DNA of 13,116 bases from Lachnospiraceae bacterium (GTDB taxonomy: Bacteria > Bacillota > Clostridia > Lachnospirales > Lachnospiraceae). Location of the stretch: the NCBI GenBank assembly GCA_019420465.1, contig JAHZHB010000066.1:1-13116 (forward strand). Direction: 5' to 3'. The notes under the pieces are model-generated. The model had not been told where the DNA came from. It made no database searches and saw only the letters and a program-made list of their open reading frames with translations. This document shows positions 7,210-13,116 of this stretch, in pieces (positions within the stretch are counted from its first letter, which is position 1; each line of letters begins with the position of its first letter). The translations under genes were made by a program, and so were the position numbers.

Positions 7210-7710
7210 TCACTGCAGCAGATTGCCCAGCATGCCATAGGAAATGATGGACATGATCACAGCTGCCAGTGCGATTCCCGCTAAAATAGCTATGGAAGAT
7301 TTTTTAATATCGATCTGCAAAAGCGATGCGATCAATGCACCAGTCCATGCGCCCGTTCCCGGAAGAGGTATGCCGACAAACAAAAGCAGTCCCAGAAATT
7401 CGTATCTCTGGATCTGATCACTGCGTCCCATCGCTCTGTTTTCCAGTTTTTCCACCATCGGTCTGAGCATCCGGCTTTTTTTCATCCAGCCAAAGATTCT
7501 CCGGATAAACAGCAGAATAAACGGAATCGGAAGAATATTTCCGATCACACATAAGGGCAGTGCCGTCAGATAATTTACTTTCAGAAGTGACGCTGCCAAA
7601 AGTCCGCCTCTGAGTTCCAGGATAGGGAACAGAGAAATAATAAAAATCAGTGCTTCTTTTGAAACATACGGTGCAAGGGTTACGGTAAACCACTGTACTA
7701 TTGAATCCAT
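7210..7710 (-). CDS. Small integral membrane protein, Sm_multidrug_ex family (COG2426)
   Basis: This 166-residue protein has about four hydrophobic segments (roughly 17-40, 48-70, 104-128 and 138-162). It has the family's hallmark sequences: FPILELRGGLLAASLL near the start and GIPLPGTGAWTGALIASLL in the third segment. The family is annotated as putative small multidrug export proteins, but direct proof of drug export is thin, so I treat the function as unknown membrane transport. A basic cytoplasmic loop (IRRIFGWMKKSRMLRPMVEK) separates segments two and three. The ATG at 7710 is preceded by GGAG (7716-7719) five bases upstream, within the 15-base gap after hisC, so the two genes are probably co-transcribed. 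Confidence 0.9.
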   Translation of the reverse strand: MDSIVQWFTVTLAPYVSKEALIFIISLFPILELRGGLLAASLLKVNYLTALPLCVIGNILPIPFILLFIRRIFGWMKKSRMLRPMVEKLENRAMGRSDQIQRYEFLGLLLFVGIPLPGTGAWTGALIASLLQIDIKKSSIAILAGIALAAVIMSIISYGMLGNLLQ

Positions 7711-7725
7711 CTACTCTCCGATCTG

Positions 7726-8784
7726 TCAGTCTTTACAATAAGTTGCCAGAAAAGCAATCAGCTTTTGCATCTCTTCCTGTGTACCGATCGTGATACGCAG
7801 ATAATTGTCGATGCGCGGTTTGTCAAAGTAACGGACAATGATATGCTTTTCTCTGAGCGCAGCAAAAAGCTCTTTTGCCGGATATTTCGGATGTGAAGCA
7901 AAAATAAAGTTTGCCTTTGAATCACCGAAAACAAAACCCAGACTTTTCAGCTGCTCTTTTGTCCACTCGCGTACGGCAATAACCTTTGCCGTGGACTCTT
8001 CAAAATATGTTTTGTCCAGAATAGACGCTGTACCCGCTGCCAGCGCTGTACGGTCCATCGTGTAGGAATTAAAGGAATATTTCACTGCATTGATATACGC
8101 GATGAGTTTTTCACTGCCCATGGCAAAACCGATACGCATACCGGCCAGAGATCTGGACTTTGAAAACGTCTGAACGATCAGTACATTGTCATATTTTTCG
8201 ATCAGTGGCAGTGCCGAAACTGCACCAAAATCCACATATGCCTCATCCACGATCACAATGCTGTCCGGATTATGGCGGACGATATCCTCGATATCTGTCT
8301 GACCAAGCTCCACACCGGTCGGTGCATTGGGATTCGGGAAAACAATACCGCCATTTTCACGGTAATAATCCTCCTTGCGGATCGTAAACTCTTCTGTCAG
8401 CGGAATCTGTACATACGGAATCCGCAGCATATCAGCCCAGACATCATAAAAGGAGTAGGTGATATCCGGGAAAAGGATCGGCCTGTCACTGTTAAAGCAG
8501 GTCATAAAGGCCATAGCCAGCACATCATCCGAGCCGACACCGACAAACACCTGTGACTCCTTCAGTCCATAATATGACGCGATCGCACGCACCAGTACTT
8601 CGCAGGACGGATCCGGATACAGACGAAGGTCGGCCGCATCCGTTGCCGCCAGGATCCGGGCTACTTCCGGTGATGGCGGGTAGGGATTTTCGTTGGTATT
8701 TAACTTGATGATATCTTTCATCTTTGGCTGTTCGCCGGGTACATAGGGTACTACCCGGCGAATATTGTTTTCCCAGTTCTGCAT
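7726..8784 (-). CDS. hisC: Histidinol-phosphate aminotransferase (class I/II PLP aminotransferase)
   Basis: PLP enzyme that converts imidazole-acetol phosphate and glutamate to histidinol phosphate in histidine synthesis; many HisC proteins also transaminate aromatic amino acids. It shows KLNTNENPYPPSP at the N-terminus, GSDD (85-88), NPNAPTG (151-157), the cofactor aspartate in VDEAYVDF (D180) and the PLP lysine K209 in TFSKSRSLAGMRIGF. R325 or its neighbours near IVRYFDKPRIDNYLRITIG bind the substrate carboxylate. The 352 residues match the family. The start follows the preceding gene's TAA by one base; GGAG in GGAGATAATATG is the ribosome site, so the pair is coupled. No other his biosynthesis gene is present here, although hisS lies upstream in the cluster. 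A cobD-like or aromatic aminotransferase role is possible but less likely. Confidence 0.92.
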   Translation of the reverse strand: MQNWENNIRRVVPYVPGEQPKMKDIIKLNTNENPYPPSPEVARILAATDAADLRLYPDPSCEVLVRAIASYYGLKESQVFVGVGSDDVLAMAFMTCFNSDRPILFPDITYSFYDVWADMLRIPYVQIPLTEEFTIRKEDYYRENGGIVFPNPNAPTGVELGQTDIEDIVRHNPDSIVIVDEAYVDFGAVSALPLIEKYDNVLIVQTFSKSRSLAGMRIGFAMGSEKLIAYINAVKYSFNSYTMDRTALAAGTASILDKTYFEESTAKVIAVREWTKEQLKSLGFVFGDSKANFIFASHPKYPAKELFAALREKHIIVRYFDKPRIDNYLRITIGTQEEMQKLIAFLATYCKD

Positions 8785-8785
8785 A

Positions 8786-10249
8786 TTATCTCCAGCCTTT
8801 GGATTTCTCGTATGCTACGATGGTATCCACATTTTTCTTCTCATATTTGTTAAATTTCTTTTCTGCTTCTGACTTGGAGCGGGTGCCCTTGTACCAGCTC
8901 TTGCTCTCAAAGTATTCTTTGTTGGATTTGCTGTCAAATTTAGCTCCGCGGCGGGCATAGATCTCATTCAATGCACGGCGTACCTTGGTCTTTGACAGAT
9001 CATCAAGGTCAGATTCTGCGATATATTCGGAATCACTGTCAGCAAAAATATAACCGCCGGATTTTTTGGAGGATGAGCTTGTGTCTTCTTCAGACTTTTT
9101 CTCTTCTTCCGCTTTCTTTTCTTCTTCAGCTTTTTTCTTTGCTTCCTCTTCCTTTTTCTTCTGCTCTTCTTCTGCCTTCTGGCGTTCTTCCTCGGCAGCT
9201 TTTTCAGCAGCGATCTCTTCCTCGCTCTTTACGATGCCTGCTGCCTTTGCTTCTGTCATCAGTGTTGTGCTGTAATCCAGCGCGCTGGCCTGCCAGTCGG
9301 TATACTCCTGTGTATCTGCCTGATCATAGTTTGTGACATCTGCAGCATTATTGGCATCCTTGGCATAGCTTAAACGGATCATCCCACCGTCTTTAAAATA
9401 CAGACGGTAGGCATCGGTACCTGTCAGATCTGCGTAGATCAGATTACCATTCTCATCATAATAGTAGGAACGTGTATACTGGGATCCTTCTGTACCGCTG
9501 TCTGCAACAATAGCAGCGATCCGGCTGTCACCATCCCAGTATGCCGTGATACCGGTCTTGTATGCGCTTGCCTTGTACTCACCGGCTGTCTTTTTGGTAA
9601 GAATATCCTCATACTGCTGCTGTACAGTCGCTATGGCTGCATCCATCTCCTCTGCAGACAGCTTGTTCGGATCCTCGGCCGGTGTTACATTGCTGGAAAC
9701 CACACTGCTCTGTGACTCCTGCGGCTGTGAAACCACCTGACTTGACGGTGTTACTTCGCTCTGCGGCTTTTTCTCACTGCCGGACAGACTCTTTAAGACC
9801 ACAAAGGCCAGTGCGCCCACCAGGATCACACCTACCAGAACCAGAAGGATCACCTTGTCCCTGGCCTTCTTTGCTTTGCGGGCCTGTCTTTTGGCTCTTC
9901 TCTCTTCGTAGGCGAAATCGTCGTATTCTTCGTCGTCATCATCATCGAGCTGTGCATAGACCGCTGCCTTTTTATCTGCCGGCTTTACATCCTCCCCGTC
10001 TGTATCAGCCGCAGACTCCTGGTCCAGCTGATCTAAGAGGTCGTTCAGTTCTTCATCCAGTGTATTTTCTTTTGACTCTGTCTGATTCGTATTTTCACTG
10101 TCCGCTGTCTGCTCCACAGTGTCTTCCGGTGTCAGCACATCTTCGTCCGGTCTGGTTTCCGGTGTTTTTTCATGGACTACCGGAGTACCACAGTTACTGC
10201 AGAAATTGGCGGTCTCAGCCAGCTCAAATCCACAATTGGTGCATTTCAT
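8786..10249 (-). CDS. Zinc-ribbon, single-pass membrane protein with C-terminal YARHG domain
   Basis: The 487 residues fall into clear blocks. A CxxC-x10-CxxC zinc ribbon (Cys 3, 6, 17, 20; KCTNCGF and FCSNCGTP) starts the protein. An acidic, disordered stretch (about 30-112) follows, then a basic patch (RRAKRQARKAKKARDK), a membrane segment (about 133-152), a Ser/Gln-rich linker, and a globular part (about 195-340). Next comes a Glu/Lys-rich coiled coil (about 341-390). The C-terminal YARHG domain (about 410-487) has the signature YARRG at 431-435 and aromatic ending SWYKGT. The positive-inside rule puts the ribbon in the cytoplasm and the YARHG domain outside. YARHG domains are common on the Firmicute surface and their role is not established. 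ATG 10249 is chosen because GGAGGG (10257-10262) is correctly spaced from it but only one base from ATG 10255. It lies between aspS and hisC with short gaps. Confidence 0.9.
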   Translation of the reverse strand: MKCTNCGFELAETANFCSNCGTPVVHEKTPETRPDEDVLTPEDTVEQTADSENTNQTESKENTLDEELNDLLDQLDQESAADTDGEDVKPADKKAAVYAQLDDDDDEEYDDFAYEERRAKRQARKAKKARDKVILLVLVGVILVGALAFVVLKSLSGSEKKPQSEVTPSSQVVSQPQESQSSVVSSNVTPAEDPNKLSAEEMDAAIATVQQQYEDILTKKTAGEYKASAYKTGITAYWDGDSRIAAIVADSGTEGSQYTRSYYYDENGNLIYADLTGTDAYRLYFKDGGMIRLSYAKDANNAADVTNYDQADTQEYTDWQASALDYSTTLMTEAKAAGIVKSEEEIAAEKAAEEERQKAEEEQKKKEEEAKKKAEEEKKAEEEKKSEEDTSSSSKKSGGYIFADSDSEYIAESDLDDLSKTKVRRALNEIYARRGAKFDSKSNKEYFESKSWYKGTRSKSEAEKKFNKYEKKNVDTIVAYEKSKGWR

Positions 10250-10256
10250 AGACATA

Positions 10257-10262
10257 CCCTCC
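10257..10262 (-). promoter_or_regulatory. Ribosome-binding site that fixes the start of the YARHG protein
   Basis: GGAGGG on the minus strand is one base from ATG 10255, too close for initiation, and about eight bases from ATG 10249. The shorter protein, beginning MKCTNCGF, is therefore the probable product. Confidence 0.65.
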
Positions 10263-10289
10263 TCTTTTTGTAACCCCTTGATCTTTTAC

Positions 10290-12083
10290 TTATTCTTCTT
10301 CAGGTGCAGCGATCTGTAAGCCCAGTTCCTTTAACTGTTTCTCATCGATAGCTGCCGGTGCCTCTGTCATCAGATCGGACGCATCCTTAACCTTCGGGAA
10401 TGCAATTACCTCACGGATAGAATCCGCCTGTACCATCAGCATGACCAGACGGTCCAGACCATAGGCCAGACCTGCGTGCGGCGGTACACCATATTTGAAC
10501 GCATTTAACAGGAAACCAAACTGCTCCCATGCCTGCTCTTTGGTAAAGCCAAGTACTTCAAACATCTTTTCCTGAATATCATCCTGATGGATACGTACGG
10601 AACCACCACCGATCTCTGTACCGTTTAATACGATATCATAGGCTTTTGCTCTTACGCTGCCCGGATCGGAATCGATCTTGGCCCAGTCCTCTTCCATCGG
10701 CATCGTAAACGGATGATGCATGGCCATAAAGCGCTGCTCTTCGTCGGACCACTCCAGAAGCGGGAACTCCGTTACCCACAGGAATTTGTACTCATTCTTG
10801 TCCAGAAGATCCATCTGGCGGGCCAGTTCGATACGCAGAGCGCCAAGAGAAGCCCATACGACTGTATTCTTGTCAGCGGCAAAAAGAAGCAGGTCTCCCG
10901 GCTCTCCATCCATCGCCTTAACCAGCGCATCCATCTCTTCCGGCTTCATGAATTTTGCAAAGGAAGACTTCATGCTGCCGTCTTCTGCGATCGCGATATA
11001 GGCCAGACCCTTTGCACCGTAATCCTTGACAAAATCAACCAGCTTGTCGATCTTCTTCCTCGGCATACTGCCCTGTCCTTTGGCATTGATACCACGAACG
11101 GTACCGCCGGCAGCCAGTGCATTTTTAAATACGGCAAATTCACAGTCTCTGACAACATCAGATACGTTTTTCAGTTCCATACCAAAACGCAGATCCGGCT
11201 TATCCGAACCGAAACGGTCCATACATTCCTGCCATGTCATACGCTGGATCGGCAGCTGTACCTCCACACCGAGGATCTCTTTGAACAGGTATGCCAGCAG
11301 TCTCTCATTGACATCGATGACATCATCCACATCTACGAAAGACAGCTCCATATCGATCTGGGTAAACTCCGGCTGACGGTCTGCACGCAGATCCTCATCA
11401 CGGAAGCATTTGGCGATCTGAATATAACGGTCATAACCGGAACACATTAAAAGCTGTTTAAACAGCTGCGGTGACTGCGGCAGTGCATAGAAGCTGCCCG
11501 GATGTACACGGCTCGGCACAACATAGTCACGCGCACCTTCCGGTGTGCTCTTGATCAGTACCGGTGTCTCGATCTCTAAAAATCCTTCATTAGCCATAAA
11601 TGCTCTGGTCAGCTGCGCCACACGGCTTCTGACCATCAGATTACGCTGCAGATCCGGACGGCGAAGATCCAGGAAACGGTATTTCAGACGCATTTCCTCA
11701 CGTGTCTTGGAATTTTCCTCTACTGCGAACGGCGGTGTCTCTGACTCGGACAGGATACGTAAGGATTCACAGCGGATCTCCAGCTCACCTGTAGCCAGAT
11801 TAGTATTTACCGCACCGGAACGTGCTTCCACACGACCGGTAACAGCGATAACGAACTCACTTCTTAATTTACTTGCTTTTTCAAAGCCGGCATCGTCGAT
11901 CTCTCCATTTTCAAAGATCAGCTGCATGATACCGGAACGGTCACGCAGATCGACAAAGATAATGCCTCCTTTATTACGGGCTTTCTGTACCCAGCCCATC
12001 AGGGTAACGGTTTCTCCGATCTGAGCTTTCGTCACTTCCGCACAGCGGCAGGTACGTTTCAGACCTTTCATGGATTCTGCCAT
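10290..12083 (-). CDS. aspS: Aspartyl-tRNA synthetase, bacterial type
   Basis: Class IIb synthetase charging tRNA-Asp in the cytoplasm. Starting at ATG 12083 (MAESMKGLKRT) it has 597 residues, normal for the bacterial enzyme. An OB-fold anticodon domain (about 1-115, VTLMGWVQKARNKGG) leads into the catalytic core. Motif 2 is FRDEDLRADRQPEFTQID (from about 227), a GAD insertion domain occupies about 285-420, and motif 3 is GLAYGLDRLVMLM (about 539-551). IREVIAFPK near the end is also characteristic. AAGGAGG (12089-12095) stands five bases before this ATG; a TTG at 12098 in the same frame would fall upstream of that site and is rejected. The gene follows hisS at 52 bases, the widespread Firmicute hisS-aspS pairing. 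Whether it is strictly Asp-specific or also charges tRNA-Asn cannot be settled, though asnS in the same cluster makes strict specificity plausible. Confidence 0.97.
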   Translation of the reverse strand: MAESMKGLKRTCRCAEVTKAQIGETVTLMGWVQKARNKGGIIFVDLRDRSGIMQLIFENGEIDDAGFEKASKLRSEFVIAVTGRVEARSGAVNTNLATGELEIRCESLRILSESETPPFAVEENSKTREEMRLKYRFLDLRRPDLQRNLMVRSRVAQLTRAFMANEGFLEIETPVLIKSTPEGARDYVVPSRVHPGSFYALPQSPQLFKQLLMCSGYDRYIQIAKCFRDEDLRADRQPEFTQIDMELSFVDVDDVIDVNERLLAYLFKEILGVEVQLPIQRMTWQECMDRFGSDKPDLRFGMELKNVSDVVRDCEFAVFKNALAAGGTVRGINAKGQGSMPRKKIDKLVDFVKDYGAKGLAYIAIAEDGSMKSSFAKFMKPEEMDALVKAMDGEPGDLLLFAADKNTVVWASLGALRIELARQMDLLDKNEYKFLWVTEFPLLEWSDEEQRFMAMHHPFTMPMEEDWAKIDSDPGSVRAKAYDIVLNGTEIGGGSVRIHQDDIQEKMFEVLGFTKEQAWEQFGFLLNAFKYGVPPHAGLAYGLDRLVMLMVQADSIREVIAFPKVKDASDLMTEAPAAIDEKQLKELGLQIAAPEEE

Positions 12084-12088
12084 AGTTT

Positions 12089-12095
12089 CCTCCTT
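12089..12095 (-). promoter_or_regulatory. Ribosome-binding site for aspS
   Basis: AAGGAGG on the minus strand is five bases before ATG 12083. It decides the start in favour of MAESMKG over the upstream TTG in the same frame. Confidence 0.75.
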
Positions 12096-12109
12096 CAAGC
12101 TTTACGCTT

Positions 12110-12140
12110 TGTGAGATTTTCTTTCAGAAAATTTCTCACA
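12110..12140 (-). other. Hairpin in the hisS-aspS junction covering the hisS stop codon
   Basis: On the minus strand TGTGAG (12140-12135) pairs with CTCACA (12115-12110). After a two-base bulge, ATTTTCT pairs with AGAAAAT around a GAA loop, 13 pairs in all. The hisS TGA (12138-12136) lies inside the left arm. What follows (AAGCGTAAAGCTTG) is not T-rich, so in this direction it is not an intrinsic terminator. It could stabilise or set processing of the hisS-aspS message. On the opposite strand it is followed by TTTTATC, but no gene reads into it from that side. Confidence 0.5.
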
Positions 12141-13116
12141 TTTTATCTGTAAAATATTCTTTAAATTCTGTATAGCCTTCGGCTGTCATCTGGTCTTTCT
12201 GGAACTTTTTGTTCTTTTTCATTACGGCAACGGTTGTCGGGACACCGGTGTCGCGAAGTGCCTTTGCCTCGGAAAGGACAGTGATCATCTTGTCTGCCGG
12301 CATATTTTTTTCAACCAGAAGAGCCACTTTACGTGTCGATCCCGGTACCTTGAAACCTCTTTCCATCAGAAGCATAACGATACGCTCAAAACCGATGGAA
12401 AATCCGCAGGCACATGTACTCTGACCGGTAAACTTGCCGATCATCTCATCGTAGCGTCCGCCACCACCGACAGATCCGCCAAATTCGTCCATGGAGATCT
12501 CAAAGATCGGACCTGTATAGTAGGACATACCACGTACCAGTGTCGGATCAAATGCCAGTTTAAATTCAGCACCCTTGATCTGTTCCACGCTGTTCATGAT
12601 CGTCATAAGGTCATCTGCATATCTGCTGTCCAGGAAGCCTTCCAGCTTTTCACGACAGAAATTGACACCTGCCGTATCCGGTGTAACCTGTTCAAACAGC
12701 TCCAGATATTTCGTCACACAGGCCTCATCAAAGCCCTCTTCGATCAGTTCGTTTCTGACACCATCAAGACCGATCTTATCCATCTTGTCCAGGATGATGA
12801 AAACGGTATCAAAGCTCTCCGGCGCAAATCCACTGTAGGCAGCCATGGCCTTTAAGATACGTCTGTCATTGATACGGATCGTAAAGTTCTTAAAATCCAG
12901 CTTGCCAAGCAGGGTCGTTGTCGCACTGATCAGCTCAATCTCTGCAAGGATCGTCGGCTCACCCAGAATATCGATATCACACTGCATAAACTGACGGTAA
13001 CGACCTCTCTGCGGACGGTCAGCGCGCCATACGCTGCCCATCTGCAGAGCCTTAAACGGGCTCGGCAGCTCATTGGCATGGTTGGCATAATATCTTGACA
13101 GCGGCACAGTCAGGTC
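12136..13116 (-). CDS. hisS: Histidyl-tRNA synthetase, C-terminal 326 residues (5' end outside window)
   Basis: Class II synthetase charging tRNA-His. The frame is open through the right edge, beginning DLTVPLSRYYANH in the window, so roughly the first 80-90 residues including motif 1 are missing. Motif 2 is WRADRPQRGRYRQFMQCDID. The HisRS signature appears as LVRGMSYYTGPIFEI (HisA motif; the common form is LVRGLDYYTG). Motif 3 is SVGGGGRYDEMIGKF followed by ACGFSIGFERIVMLL. The C-terminal anticodon-binding part (RKVALLVEKNMPADK onward) is only about 65-70 residues and ends KKNKKFQKDQMTAEGYTEFK, without the LKKQLKYADK type of segment seen in E. coli-like enzymes. I recall this short tail from Lachnospiraceae HisRS, so it is probably a lineage form rather than a truncation. 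The single-copy hisS-aspS order supports the identity. A T-box leader is common upstream of such operons but would lie outside this window. Confidence 0.95.
   Translation of the reverse strand, partial: DLTVPLSRYYANHANELPSPFKALQMGSVWRADRPQRGRYRQFMQCDIDILGEPTILAEIELISATTTLLGKLDFKNFTIRINDRRILKAMAAYSGFAPESFDTVFIILDKMDKIGLDGVRNELIEEGFDEACVTKYLELFEQVTPDTAGVNFCREKLEGFLDSRYADDLMTIMNSVEQIKGAEFKLAFDPTLVRGMSYYTGPIFEISMDEFGGSVGGGGRYDEMIGKFTGQSTCACGFSIGFERIVMLLMERGFKVPGSTRKVALLVEKNMPADKMITVLSEAKALRDTGVPTTVAVMKKNKKFQKDQMTAEGYTEFKEYFTDKM

Noticed and set aside
9090..9230. Repetitive CTT/TTC-rich stretch resembling a simple-sequence repeat
   Set aside because: It is the coding sequence of the Glu/Lys-rich coiled coil of the YARHG protein and keeps the frame with varied codons, so low complexity comes from the protein rather than from a DNA repeat element.
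10713..11450. Long plus-strand open frame (245 codons) inside aspS
   Set aside because: The opposite strand encodes AspRS with all motifs intact, and the plus-strand translation has no recognisable family features.
12098..12098. TTG start for aspS (and likewise TTG 6342 for the large membrane protein)
   Set aside because: The aspS TTG lies upstream of the GGAGG that serves ATG 12083. For the large protein the nearby ATG 6336 is a better initiation codon, although TTG 6342 cannot be fully excluded.

Overview
The window looks like chromosomal DNA of a Clostridia-class Firmicute, most likely a Lachnospiraceae gut anaerobe. Grounds: strong GGAGG-type ribosome-binding sites, tightly packed co-directional genes, moderate base composition, and protein types common in that family (YARHG zinc-ribbon membrane protein, short-tailed HisRS, DUF11-type protein starting MATIYN). 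The family call is inferred from recognition, not from a search.

Layout. Two plus-strand genes lie at the left edge. The first is the C-terminal end of an ABC-transporter solute-binding protein (to 419). After a 193-base gap rich in small inverted repeats comes a two-repeat DUF11-type protein (613-1467), whose reading frame carries a TAG stop at codon 7. A 64-base composite palindrome (1557-1620) with T-rich flanks on both sides is a bidirectional terminator. It separates these genes from everything else, which is on the minus strand.

The minus-strand cluster, in transcription order from the right edge, is: hisS (5' end outside the window), aspS, a zinc-ribbon/YARHG membrane protein, hisC, a small membrane protein of the Sm_multidrug_ex family, an RluA-family pseudouridine synthase, an about 814-residue membrane-anchored protein of unknown function, asnS, and nfo (endonuclease IV). 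Most spacings are from a few bases to about 50, with stop/start overlaps at two junctions. A single 115-base gap (7095-7209) is the likeliest place for an internal promoter.

Functionally the cluster is housekeeping: three tRNA synthetases (His, Asp, Asn), RNA modification, base-excision repair and an aminotransferase. Two envelope proteins of unknown role sit among them. I see no phage, transposon, CRISPR array or defence system, and no clear undescribed multi-gene system. The points worth a second look are the in-frame TAG in the DUF11 gene, the structured leader before it, the 64-base palindrome, the large unknown protein coupled to asnS with its degenerate papain-like tail, and the hairpin that covers the hisS stop codon.
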